NCBI RefSeq assembly: GCF_014643255.1
Contig: NZ_BMJI01000001.1
Coordinates: 545,313-609,312 of the forward strand
Length of the DNA: 64,000 nt
DNA from: Tersicoccus solisilvae
GTDB lineage: Bacteria; Actinomycetota; Actinomycetes; Actinomycetales; Micrococcaceae
Reading direction: 5' to 3'
The position numbers and the translations under genes are program-made. Shown here in pieces: positions 35,451 to 43,997 of the stretch; positions within the stretch are counted from its first letter, which is position 1; each line of letters starts with the position of its first letter. The notes beneath the pieces are model-generated. The model ran no database searches. It was not told where the DNA came from and was given only the letters and a program-made list of their open reading frames with translations.

Positions 35451-36554
35451 ATGCGAGCACACGTCCTGGACACCGTCGGCACCGACCTGCGGGAGGCGGA
35501 CGTCGTCCTCGGCCCTCCGAAGCCGGGGGAGGTGGGCGTCCGCGTCGCCGCCTGCGGTGTCTGCCACACCGACCTCCACGTGATCAAGGGCGAGGTCGCC
35601 TTCCCCACCCCGTGCGTGCTGGGGCACGAGATCTCCGGCTGGGTCGAGGCCATCGGCGAGGGCGTGACGGGACTGGACGTCGGAGACCGGGTCGTCTGCA
35701 GCTTCATCATGCCGTGCGGGTCCTGCCGCCAGTGCGACCGCGGCCACGAGGACCTGTGCGAGACGTTCTTCGCGAAGAACCGGCTCAAGGGGCAGCTCTA
35801 CGACGGTTCGTCCCGGCTCTCCGCCGCGGACGGCACGCCCATCGCCATGTACTCGATGGCCGGGCTCGCCGAGCACGCCGTGGTGCCGGCCACCGCCGTG
35901 TTCCGGCTCCCAGACGCGATTCCGCTCGAGCAGGCCGCCGTCCTCGGGTGCAGCGTCTTCACCAGCTACGGCGCCGTGCACAACGTCGGGAAGGTGACCG
36001 CGGGGGACACGGTCGCCGTCGTCGCCGCGGGCGGCATCGGGCTGAACATCGTTCAGATGGCCGTCGCGCACGGCGCGTCCCGGGTGATCGCCATCGACAT
36101 CGACGACGAGAAGCTCGCGCTCGCCCGGCGCGTGGGGGCGACGGACACCGTCAACTCCCGGACCGAGGACCCGCTCGAGGCGGTGCGCCGCCTCACCGAC
36201 GGGCACGGCGTCGACGTCGCGTTCGAGGCCTTCGGCAGCGCGCCGACCGTGCGCACCGCGGTCGACGTCGTCGACGACGGCGGCCGGGTCGTGCTGGTCG
36301 GCATTGCGCCCGTGGGTGTCGAGGCGCAGTTCGACATCGCGCGCGTCGTGCGCCGGAAGATCCAGATCCTCGGCTCCTTCGGTGCCCGGGCCTCCGTCGA
36401 CATGCCGGCCGTGCTCGACCTGGTGGCCGACGGGCGGATCCGGCTCGACGACCTCGTCACCGATCGGTACGCGTTCGCCGACGCCGGCCGGGCCTACCGG
36501 GACCTGGAGGAGCGGCGCATCCGCGGTCGCGCGGTGGTCACGCTCACCGGCTGA
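35451..36554 (+). CDS. Zinc-dependent alcohol dehydrogenase (MDR)
   Basis: 367-residue medium-chain dehydrogenase. Catalytic zinc ligands: Cys in ACGVCHTDLHV and the GHE motif in LGHEISGWVEAIG. The structural zinc cysteines lie in MPCGSCRQCDRGHEDLC. NAD-binding fold: VAAGGIGLNIVQMAVAHGASRVIAIDI. The substrate is unknown; the class includes aryl-alcohol and formaldehyde/mycothiol-type dehydrogenases. The ATG at 35451 follows AGGAGA. It is separated from the paaG-like gene by 157 bp and may have its own promoter, so a role in phenylacetate breakdown is not implied. Confidence 0.9.
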   Translation: MRAHVLDTVGTDLREADVVLGPPKPGEVGVRVAACGVCHTDLHVIKGEVAFPTPCVLGHEISGWVEAIGEGVTGLDVGDRVVCSFIMPCGSCRQCDRGHEDLCETFFAKNRLKGQLYDGSSRLSAADGTPIAMYSMAGLAEHAVVPATAVFRLPDAIPLEQAAVLGCSVFTSYGAVHNVGKVTAGDTVAVVAAGGIGLNIVQMAVAHGASRVIAIDIDDEKLALARRVGATDTVNSRTEDPLEAVRRLTDGHGVDVAFEAFGSAPTVRTAVDVVDDGGRVVLVGIAPVGVEAQFDIARVVRRKIQILGSFGARASVDMPAVLDLVADGRIRLDDLVTDRYAFADAGRAYRDLEERRIRGRAVVTLTG

Positions 36555-36580
36555 GAGGAGGCCCGGTCGCGACGGAGCAC

Positions 36581-36596
36581 TTGTCCAATCGGACAA
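36581..36596. promoter_or_regulatory. Short palindrome before the glycan operon
   Basis: TTGTCCAATCGGACAA, perfect 6-bp arms around AATC, located 52 nt before the carbamoyltransferase start. It is a candidate operator for the eight-gene operon. A TACACT -10-like box (36636-36641) lies 7 nt before the ATG, which would make the first gene leaderless. Confidence 0.35.
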
Positions 36597-36648
36597 ACGT
36601 CTCCGGAAGCGGTTATGCAGCCGGCTGATCATCAGTACACTGCGGACC

Positions 36649-38286
36649 ATGAAGGTTCTCGGTGTCAACGCGATCTTCCACGATCCCGCGGCCGCGCTGG
36701 TGATCGACGGGCGCGTGGTCGCCGCCGCGGAGGAGGAGCGGTTCTCCCGGCGCAAGCACGGCAAGCGACCGGTGCCGTTCTCGGCCTGGGAACTGCCCGA
36801 GCAGGCCATGCGCTGGGTGCTGCGCGAGGCCGGCCTGCGGCCCGAGGACCTCGACGCCGTCGGCTACTCGTTCGACCCGTCGATCGCCGCGCACATTCCC
36901 GACGACCCGTACGATCCGATCCGCGTCGACTACGCCCGCCGCGCCCCGGGCTTCCTCGCCGAGGCCCTGCCCGGGCTGGACGCGAACAAGGTCCACTACA
37001 TTCAGCACCACGTCGCCCACGCCGCGTCCTCGGGACTCGCCGGCCCGTACCCCACCGGCAGTGTGCTCGTCGTCGACGGTCGCGGTGAGGCCCACTCCCA
37101 CCTGGCCGGCCGGTACGAGAACGGCAGGCTCGAGATCCTGCACCGGCAGGAGCTGCCGGACTCCCTCGGCCTGCTCTACGAGTCCCTGACCGGGCACCTC
37201 GGCTTCGAGCGGTCCAGTGACGAGTTCAAGGTGATGGCGCTCGCCTCCTACGGCCGGCCGCGGTTCCTCGACGACCTGCGGGAGATCGTGCACGCCACCG
37301 GCGACGGCGGGTTCCGCGCCCAGGCCCCGGACTGGACCCGATTCGCCCCGGCCCGGATCGACGACGGCACGTGGGGCGGCGACCACGCCGACCTCGCCGC
37401 CTCCGTCCAGGCCGTCGTCGAGGAGACCCTCGTCGACCTGGCCACCTGGCTGCACGGGCAGACCGGGGATCGGTACCTCACCATGGCCGGCGGCACCGCC
37501 CTGAACTGCGTGGCCAACTCGCGGATCTGGCGCGAGTCGCCGTTCGACGACGTGTGGGTCCAGCCCGCGGCCGGCGACTCCGGCACGGCGCTCGGCGCCG
37601 CCCTGCACCTGGCCGCCGAGGGCGGCGACACGATCGTGCCCGCTCCCACGGCGGCGCTCGGCCGCAGCTGGACGGACGACGAACTGGCGAGCTGGCTGAC
37701 CACGGCCCAGGTGCCGTTCACGACGCCGGTGGACCTGGCCGGCGAGGTGGCGGACGTGCTCGCGGACAACGGCGTCGTCGCCTGGTTCGACGGGCGCAGC
37801 GAGTTCGGCCCCCGCGCGCTCGGCCGCCGCTCCCTGATCGCCAACCCGATCCACGCGGAGAACCTGGAACGGCTCAACGACGTCAAGGGCCGGGAGCAGT
37901 TCCGGCCGGTGGCGCCCATGGTCCTCGCCGACCGCGCGCACGAGATCTTCAGCGGCGGGCCGATCCCCAGCCCCTACATGCTCTTCGTGCACGACGTCGC
38001 CGAGCCCTGGCGGAAGAAGATCCCCACCGTGACGCACGTGGACGGCACCGCACGGATCCAGACGGTCACCGACGAGGACAACGCCGGCATCGCCGCGCTG
38101 CTGCGCGCCTTCGACGAGCGGACCGGGGTGCCCGTGGTCGTCAACACGTCGCTGAACACCGCCGGCCGGCCGATGGTCGACGACCCCCGCGACGCGCTCG
38201 AGCTCTTCGGCTCTGCCCCGGTGGCCGTGTTGGTGCTGGGCCCGCACCTCGTCCGGCGCACCGACCTCTTCCGGGCGGCCCCGTGA
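36649..38286 (+). CDS. Carbamoyltransferase (NodU/CmcH family)
   Basis: 545-residue O-carbamoyltransferase. The N-terminal Kae1-like domain reads VLGVNAIFHDPAAALVIDGRV, and conserved histidines lie in YIQHHVAHAASS. Nucleotide-binding regions SVLVVDGRGE and MAGGTALNCVANSRI follow. The C-terminal YrdC-like domain has WFDGRSEFGPRALGRRSLIANP and a VVVNTSLNTAGRPMV-type segment. Such enzymes use carbamoyl phosphate and ATP to carbamoylate a hydroxyl group. It is the first gene of the heptose/glycosyltransferase operon, so a sugar hydroxyl is the likely acceptor. There is no ribosome site before the ATG, and a -10-like box sits 7 nt upstream, so it is probably leaderless. The stop overlaps the next GTG. 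Confidence 0.92.
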   Translation: MKVLGVNAIFHDPAAALVIDGRVVAAAEEERFSRRKHGKRPVPFSAWELPEQAMRWVLREAGLRPEDLDAVGYSFDPSIAAHIPDDPYDPIRVDYARRAPGFLAEALPGLDANKVHYIQHHVAHAASSGLAGPYPTGSVLVVDGRGEAHSHLAGRYENGRLEILHRQELPDSLGLLYESLTGHLGFERSSDEFKVMALASYGRPRFLDDLREIVHATGDGGFRAQAPDWTRFAPARIDDGTWGGDHADLAASVQAVVEETLVDLATWLHGQTGDRYLTMAGGTALNCVANSRIWRESPFDDVWVQPAAGDSGTALGAALHLAAEGGDTIVPAPTAALGRSWTDDELASWLTTAQVPFTTPVDLAGEVADVLADNGVVAWFDGRSEFGPRALGRRSLIANPIHAENLERLNDVKGREQFRPVAPMVLADRAHEIFSGGPIPSPYMLFVHDVAEPWRKKIPTVTHVDGTARIQTVTDEDNAGIAALLRAFDERTGVPVVVNTSLNTAGRPMVDDPRDALELFGSAPVAVLVLGPHLVRRTDLFRAAP

Positions 38287-39986
38287 CGGCCCCGGTACCG
38301 GTGACGCGCTCCGCCGCGCCCGCCTACGCCGTCGTGATCCCCTCGGTCGGGCGGCCGAGCCTGCAGCGGCTGCTCGACACCCTGGCCGCCCAGGACGAGA
38401 ACACGCCCACCGCCGTGGTCGTCGTCGACGACCGGCGCGGTGACGTGGCGGCGCTGACCCCGGTGTTCGCGCCGACGGCCTCCGCCGGGCCCGTGCCGCT
38501 GACGGTGGTGCGCGGGTACGGCCGGGGCCCCGCGGCGGCGCGGAACCGCGGCTGGCGGGTCGCCGCCCGCACCGGCGTCACGTGGATCGCCTTCCTGGAC
38601 GACGACGTCGAGCTGCCCGCCGGGTGGGCGAACGGCCTCGCCGCCGACCTCGCCTCTTGCGGACCCGGCGACGCGGCCACGCAGGGCCGCATCCACGTCC
38701 CCCTGCCCGCGGACCGACGGCCCACCGACTGGGAGCGCAACACCGCCGCCCTGATGGACGCCGACTGGGCGACCGCCGACATGGCCTACCGCGTCGCCGC
38801 CCTGGAACAGGTGGGCGGCTTCGACGAGCGGTTCCCGCGTGCCTTCCGGGAGGACGCCGATCTCGCTCTGCGCGTCCGCGACGCCGGCTGGACGCTGCGC
38901 CGCGGGCAGCGGTCCATCGTCCACCCGGTGCGGCCCGCCGACGCGTGGGTCAGCCACCGGGTGCAGGCCGGCAACGCCGACGACGCCCTGATGCGCCGCC
39001 TCCACGGGCCGGACTGGCGCGCCCGCGCCGAGGCGCCCGCTGGCGGTTTCCGCCGGCACGTCGCGACCGTCGTGGCTGCGGCGACCGGTGTGCTCGGCGC
39101 CGCCATCGCGCTCGACGGACTCGTCGGCGGGGCGATCGCCCGGTCGGTGCCAGCCGCGGACCCGACCGCCGGCCAGGCCGTCGTCCGCCGGGCCGGACTG
39201 GCCGCACTCGCCGCCGGGACCCTGGCCTGGGGCGGGCTGACCGCCCGGTTCCTGCGGCTGCGGATGGGGCCCGGCCCGCGCCCGGGTGACCCCGGGTACC
39301 GCGACGAACTGACGCGGATGGCCGTGACCAGCGCCACCATCCCCGTCGCCGCCGTCGCCCACCACGTACGCGGCGTCGTCGCCCACCGGCGCACGGGCCC
39401 GTGGCCGCGACCGGTGCGCGCCGTCCTGGTCGACCGGGACGGCACCCTGGTGCGGGACGTGCCCTACAACGGGGATCCGACGAAGGTCGAGCCGATGCCC
39501 GGCGCGGTCGAGGCGGCCCGCCGGGTCCGGGCCGCGGGTCTGCCGGTCGGGCTGGTCAGCAACCAGTCCGGCATCGGCCGCGGCCTGCTGACCCGGGACC
39601 AGGTCGACGCCGTCAACGCGCGTGTCGCCGAGCTGGTGGGCGGACTGGACACCGTGCGCGTCTGCCCGCACGCTCCCGAGGCCGGGTGCGCGTGCCGCAA
39701 GCCGCGGCCCGGGTTGATCCTCGCCGCCGCGGCCGACCTGAGCGTCGACCCGGCCGAGTGCGTGGTGATCGGGGATATCGGCGCCGACGTCGAGGCCGCG
39801 CAGGCGGCCGGGGCCCGCGCCGTCCTGGTGCCGACCGACGTCACACTCCCCACGGAGATCGACGCCGCGCCCGCCGTGGCCCGCGACCTGCTCGACGCCG
39901 TCACGCAGGCGCTGGGCGCAGCGGAGGCCACCGTCGGCACGAGAACAGTGGACACGGCGCCGGCGGGCGAACGGGCGGGGGTCTGA
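38283..39986 (+). CDS. GT2 glycosyltransferase fused to GmhB-type HAD phosphatase
   Basis: 567-residue fusion. N-terminal GT2 domain (about 10-235): AYAVVIPSVGRPSLQRLLDTL, metal-binding FLDDDVELP, and GGFDERFPRAFREDADLALR. Two or three hydrophobic segments lie near 258-285, 305-322 and 345-360, probably membrane anchoring. C-terminal HAD-IIIA domain (about 377-530): nucleophile in VLVDRDGTLVRDVPYNGDP, VSNQSGIGRGLLT, zinc loop CPHAPEAGCACRKPRPG and VIGDIGADVEAA. The last set is the signature of D-glycero-D-manno-heptose-1,7-bisphosphate 7-phosphatase (GmhB). The domain fusion is unusual. The GTG overlaps the previous stop. Confidence 0.9.
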   Translation: MTAPVPVTRSAAPAYAVVIPSVGRPSLQRLLDTLAAQDENTPTAVVVVDDRRGDVAALTPVFAPTASAGPVPLTVVRGYGRGPAAARNRGWRVAARTGVTWIAFLDDDVELPAGWANGLAADLASCGPGDAATQGRIHVPLPADRRPTDWERNTAALMDADWATADMAYRVAALEQVGGFDERFPRAFREDADLALRVRDAGWTLRRGQRSIVHPVRPADAWVSHRVQAGNADDALMRRLHGPDWRARAEAPAGGFRRHVATVVAAATGVLGAAIALDGLVGGAIARSVPAADPTAGQAVVRRAGLAALAAGTLAWGGLTARFLRLRMGPGPRPGDPGYRDELTRMAVTSATIPVAAVAHHVRGVVAHRRTGPWPRPVRAVLVDRDGTLVRDVPYNGDPTKVEPMPGAVEAARRVRAAGLPVGLVSNQSGIGRGLLTRDQVDAVNARVAELVGGLDTVRVCPHAPEAGCACRKPRPGLILAAAADLSVDPAECVVIGDIGADVEAAQAAGARAVLVPTDVTLPTEIDAAPAVARDLLDAVTQALGAAEATVGTRTVDTAPAGERAGV

Positions 39987-39988
39987 GC

Positions 39989-41140
39989 ATGGGCCGCATC
40001 CTGGCGGTCCGGCTCGACTCGGACGGTGACGTGCTGCTGACCGGCCCGGCCGTCCGGGCGCTCGCGGGACTCGGCGAGGTGGATCTGCTCGCCTCCCCGT
40101 CGGGCGCGGCCGCCGGCCGGCTGCTGCCCGACGTGGCCGACGTGCTCGTCTTCGACGCCCCGTGGTCCGGTTTCGCCCCGCCGCCGGTCGACGCCGCCGC
40201 GACCCGCGCGCTCGTCGACGACCTCGCCGCCCGGCAGTACGACGCTGCGGTGATCTTCACGTCCTTCCACCAGAGTCCGCTGCCGATGGCGCTGCTCGCG
40301 CGGCTGGCCGGCATCGGCCACATCGCCGCAACCAGCGAGGACTATCCCGGTTCCCTCCTGGACGTCCGACACCGGCGGGACGCCCCACCCGGCGGGGGAC
40401 ACGAGGCCGAGGCCGCCCTGGCCCTGGCGGTCGCCGCCGGCGCCCCCGACCCGGGTCCCGGGGGGAGTGCGCTCGCCGTCCGACGCCCCCTGCCGGCCCT
40501 CCCAGCGGACCTGCTCCCGGACGGGCTGGGCGCGAACGGCCCGCAGCACGGCGCCGCCGACGCCTTCGTGGTCCTGCATCCCGGCGCCTCCGTCCCGTCC
40601 CGTGCGCTGACCACCGCGCACGCCGCGGCCCTGGCCGTGGGCCTGGCCGCCGCCGGGTGGCCGGTCGCCGTCACCGGGGGCCCGGCAGAGGCCGACCGGT
40701 GCGCCGACGTCGTCGCGCGGGCGCGCCTGGCCGCGCCGGAGGCCGCCGTCGTGGACGTCGCCGGCCGCACGTCGCTGGCCGAACTGGCCGCCGTGCTCGA
40801 CGCCGCGGCCTGCGTCGTCGTCGGCAACACCGGCCCGGCCCATCTCGCCGCCGCGGTCGGCACGCCCGTCGTCAGCCTGTTCTCCCCGGTGGTCCCGGCG
40901 CAGCGGTGGGCGCCGCACGGGGTGCCGACCATCGTGCTCGGCGACCAGCACGCCGCCTGCCGCGACACCCGCGCCCGGGACTGCCCGGTGCCGGGCCACC
41001 CCTGCCTGAGCGAGGTCAGCGCCGTCGAGGTCGTCGCCGCGGTGACCGCGCTGACCACGAACCGGACGACGAGCAGGACCACGGAGACCGAGACGACGAC
41101 GGACACGACGACGGAGGAGGCAACCTCGTGCGCATCCTGA
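39989..41140 (+). CDS. Glycosyltransferase family 9 (heptosyltransferase-like)
   Basis: 383-residue GT9/GT-B protein of the WaaC/WaaF type, which transfer heptose from ADP-heptose. N-terminus: ILAVRLDSDGDVLLTGPAVRAL. Sugar-nucleotide site: VVVGNTGPAHLAAAVGTPVVSLFSPVVPAQRW. Also FVVLHPGASVPSRAL. The last 25 or so residues are a Thr/Glu repeat (TTNRTTSRTTETETTTD) encoded by ACG-rich triplets, a disordered tail not present in standard GT9. ATG two nt after the preceding stop. The heptose donor is inferred from family and from the gmhA, gmhB and hldE functions in the same operon. Confidence 0.9.
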   Translation: MGRILAVRLDSDGDVLLTGPAVRALAGLGEVDLLASPSGAAAGRLLPDVADVLVFDAPWSGFAPPPVDAAATRALVDDLAARQYDAAVIFTSFHQSPLPMALLARLAGIGHIAATSEDYPGSLLDVRHRRDAPPGGGHEAEAALALAVAAGAPDPGPGGSALAVRRPLPALPADLLPDGLGANGPQHGAADAFVVLHPGASVPSRALTTAHAAALAVGLAAAGWPVAVTGGPAEADRCADVVARARLAAPEAAVVDVAGRTSLAELAAVLDAAACVVVGNTGPAHLAAAVGTPVVSLFSPVVPAQRWAPHGVPTIVLGDQHAACRDTRARDCPVPGHPCLSEVSAVEVVAAVTALTTNRTTSRTTETETTTDTTTEEATSCAS

Positions 41141-42087
41141 CCTGGCACGTCCACGGCTCCTGGTCCACGGCCTTCGTCCAGGGCCGGCACACCTACCTGA
41201 TCCCCGTGCTGCCCGACCGATCCCGCGACGGGCTCGGCCGCGCGGCCACCTGGGACTGGCCGGCCCACGCCGTCGAGCTGAGCCCCGAGGAACTCGCCGA
41301 CACCGCGATCGACCTCGTCGTCCTGCAGCGGCCCGAGGAGCTGGACCTGGTCGAACGGTGGACCGGCCGTCGTCCGGGCCGCGACCTTCCCGCCGTCTAC
41401 GTCGAGCACGACGCCCCGCGCGGTCACGCCGTCACCTCCCGCCACCCGCTGGCCGACCAGACCGCCATCCCGATCGTCCACGTCACCCACTTCAACCACG
41501 TGATGTGGGACAACGGAACCGCCCCGACCGCGGTGATCGAGCACGGCGTCATCGACCCCGGCGCCCGGTACACCGGGGAAACCGCGTCACTGGCCGTCGT
41601 CGTCAACGAGCCGGTGCGCCGCGGCCGGGTGGCGGGCACCGACCTCGTCGCCGATCTCGCCGTGGACCTGCCCGTCGACGTGTACGGGATGGGGATGGAC
41701 GCCCTCGCCGCGTCCGCGCCGGGCCGTCGCTGGCAGCTGCACGAGAACTACCCGCAGCACCGACTGCACGACGCGCTCGGCAGTCACCGCGCCTACCTGC
41801 ATCCGTACCGGTGGACCAGCCTCGGTCTCGCCCTGATCGAGGCCATGATGCTCGGCCTGCCCGTGCTCGGGCTCTCCACCACGGAGGGACCCCGGGCGGT
41901 GCCCGCAGAGGCCGGCCTGCTGACCAACGACCTGACCGCCCTGACCGCGCGGGCGCAGCACTGGCTCGCCGAACCGGACGAGGCGCGCGCCGCCGGGGCC
42001 GCCGGCCGCGCGCACGCGCTGAGCCACTACGGCCTCGACCGCTTCCTGACCGACTGGGACGACCTCCTTCAGAAGGTGAGCCGATGA
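41128..42087 (+). CDS. GT-B glycosyltransferase (GT4-like)
   Basis: 319-residue protein beginning VRILTWHVHGSWSTAFVQG. The C-terminal half carries the GT4-like signature HPYRWTSLGLALIEAMMLGLPVLGLSTTEGPRAVP, with the E(x7)E region reduced to a single clear glutamate. It is somewhat short for GT4 (usual 350-400). The GTG at 41128 has GGAGGAGG at good distance and overlaps the end of the GT9 gene by 13 nt. Donor and acceptor are unknown; its place in the operon implies assembly of the same glycan. Confidence 0.86.
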   Translation: MRILTWHVHGSWSTAFVQGRHTYLIPVLPDRSRDGLGRAATWDWPAHAVELSPEELADTAIDLVVLQRPEELDLVERWTGRRPGRDLPAVYVEHDAPRGHAVTSRHPLADQTAIPIVHVTHFNHVMWDNGTAPTAVIEHGVIDPGARYTGETASLAVVVNEPVRRGRVAGTDLVADLAVDLPVDVYGMGMDALAASAPGRRWQLHENYPQHRLHDALGSHRAYLHPYRWTSLGLALIEAMMLGLPVLGLSTTEGPRAVPAEAGLLTNDLTALTARAQHWLAEPDEARAAGAAGRAHALSHYGLDRFLTDWDDLLQKVSR

Positions 42088-43997
42088 AGATCGCCATGGT
42101 GTCCGAACACGCCAGCCCCCTGGCCGCCCTCGGCGGTGTCGACGCCGGCGGGCAGAACGTGCACGTCGCCCAGCTGGCCACCGCCCTGGCCGCCCGCGGG
42201 CACACGGTGACGGTGTACACGCGGCGGGACGACGTGGCCCTGCCCGACGCGGTGGAACTGACGCCGGGCGTGCAGGTCGTCCACCTGCCCGCCGGGCCGG
42301 CCCGCACCCTGCCCAAGGACGAGCTGGCGCCCTTCATGGACGAGTTCGGCCGCTGGCTGACGCGGACCTGGATCGCGGACGGTCCCCCGGATCTCGTTCA
42401 CGCCCACTTCTGGATGTCCGGGCTGGCCGCGCGCCGCGCCGCGGACGCCCTGCAGCTGCCCCTCGCGCTGACCTTCCACGCCCTCGGCGCCGTCAAGCGG
42501 CGCCATCAGGGACTCGCCGACACGAGCCCGGCGAGCCGGCTCGCCGCCGAGACGGACCTGCTCGGCGCCGCGGACGTCGTGCTGGCGACCTGCGAGGACG
42601 AGAAGCGGGAGCTGATGGCGCTCGGCGCCGACCCCGAGCGGGTGGCGGTCGTGCCGTGCGGCGTGGACCTGACCGCCTTCGCGCCCTCCGGGCCACCGCA
42701 GCACGAGGCCGGGGAGCCGGCCCGCATCGTGGCGCTGGGCCGGCTGGTGGAGCGCAAGGGCGTCGACACCGTCCTGGCCGCACTGGCCGCCTTGCCGGGT
42801 TCGGTGCCAGGCGATCCCGTGCCGGCTGATTCCGTCCTGGAGAACGCCGTCCTGCACATCGCGGGTGGTCCCGATGCCGCCGCGCTGGACGAGGATCCCG
42901 AGGCCGTCCGGCTCGGCGCGCTGGCGCGGGAGCTCGGCGTCGAGGACCGGGTCGTGCTGCACGGCCGCGTCGACCGGGCCGGTGCCGCCGCGCTGCTGGC
43001 CGCGGCCGACGTCGTTGCCTGCACCCCCTGGTACGAGCCGTTCGGGATGGTGCCGCTCGAGGCGGCGGCCAGCGGACGGCCCGTCGTCGGTTCCGCCGTG
43101 GGCGGTCTGCTGGACAGCGTCGAGGACGGCGTCACCGGCCTGCTGGTGCCGCCGCGCGACGTCGGGGCCACCTCCGAGGCCCTGCGGCGGGTCCTCCAGG
43201 ACCGGGACCTGGCCGCCCGGATGGGCCGGGCCGGGCGGGATCGGGTCGAGCGGCTGTTCGGCTGGGACCGCGTCGCCGAACGCACCGAGGCCGTCTACCA
43301 GCAGGTGCTGCGCGCGCACGGCGACCGGCAGCACCGGCCGCGCACGGGCACCCGCGAGTGGATCGCCGACCACCTGGCCGAACTGCAGCGCGCCGTCGCG
43401 GACGCGGCCGCGCACGCCGACGTCGTCGACCGCTGGGGGGCTCAGCTGGCGGCCCTGCTCGGCCGAGGCGGGCGGGTGCTCGTGGCCGGCAACGGCGGCA
43501 GTGCGGCCGAGGCGCAGCACTTCACCGCGGAGCTGGTCGGCCGGTTCGAGAGCGAGCGGGTCCCGCTCTCGGCCCTCTGCCTGTCCGCCGAGACGTCCAG
43601 CCTGACCGCGATCGGCAACGACTACGGGATCACCGAGGTGTTCGCCCGGCAGGTGGAGGCTCACGGGCGCCCCGGCGACGTCGTCGTGCTGCTCTCGACC
43701 AGCGGCCGCAGCCCCAACGTCCTTTCCGCCGCCGAGCGGGCCCGCGCCGGCGGGATGCACGTGTGGGCGTTGACCGGCCCGGGTCCGAACCCGCTCGCCG
43801 ACGCCGCCGACGAGGCCCTCGCCGTGAAGGCGGCCAGCACCTCCGTGGTGCAGGAGATGCACCTGATGCTGCTGCACGCCGTCTGCGCGGCGGTCGACGC
43901 CCGGCACGCGGCGGCGCCCCGGGCCGACGATGCGCTCACGGCGTGCCCGGGCTCGAGTCCGCAGGACGCCGTGCTGGTCGAGGCGGATGCCGGATGA
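42084..43997 (+). CDS. GT4 glycosyltransferase fused to GmhA-type phosphoheptose isomerase
   Basis: 637-residue fusion. GT4 domain (about 1-415): VSEHASPLAALGGVDAGGQNVHVAQLA, as in sucrose-synthase/MshA-like enzymes; VAVVPCGVDLTAF; and CTPWYEPFGMVPLEAAASGRPVVG (donor site). SIS domain (about 425-620): VLVAGNGGSAAEAQHFTAEL, AIGNDYGITEVFARQVEA, LLSTSGRSPNV and QEMHLMLLHAVC. The SIS part aligns along its length with GmhA, which converts sedoheptulose-7-phosphate to heptose-7-phosphate. The fusion of the first heptose-pathway enzyme to a glycosyltransferase is unusual. ATGA overlaps link it to both neighbours. Confidence 0.92.
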   Translation: MKIAMVSEHASPLAALGGVDAGGQNVHVAQLATALAARGHTVTVYTRRDDVALPDAVELTPGVQVVHLPAGPARTLPKDELAPFMDEFGRWLTRTWIADGPPDLVHAHFWMSGLAARRAADALQLPLALTFHALGAVKRRHQGLADTSPASRLAAETDLLGAADVVLATCEDEKRELMALGADPERVAVVPCGVDLTAFAPSGPPQHEAGEPARIVALGRLVERKGVDTVLAALAALPGSVPGDPVPADSVLENAVLHIAGGPDAAALDEDPEAVRLGALARELGVEDRVVLHGRVDRAGAAALLAAADVVACTPWYEPFGMVPLEAAASGRPVVGSAVGGLLDSVEDGVTGLLVPPRDVGATSEALRRVLQDRDLAARMGRAGRDRVERLFGWDRVAERTEAVYQQVLRAHGDRQHRPRTGTREWIADHLAELQRAVADAAAHADVVDRWGAQLAALLGRGGRVLVAGNGGSAAEAQHFTAELVGRFESERVPLSALCLSAETSSLTAIGNDYGITEVFARQVEAHGRPGDVVVLLSTSGRSPNVLSAAERARAGGMHVWALTGPGPNPLADAADEALAVKAASTSVVQEMHLMLLHAVCAAVDARHAAAPRADDALTACPGSSPQDAVLVEADAG

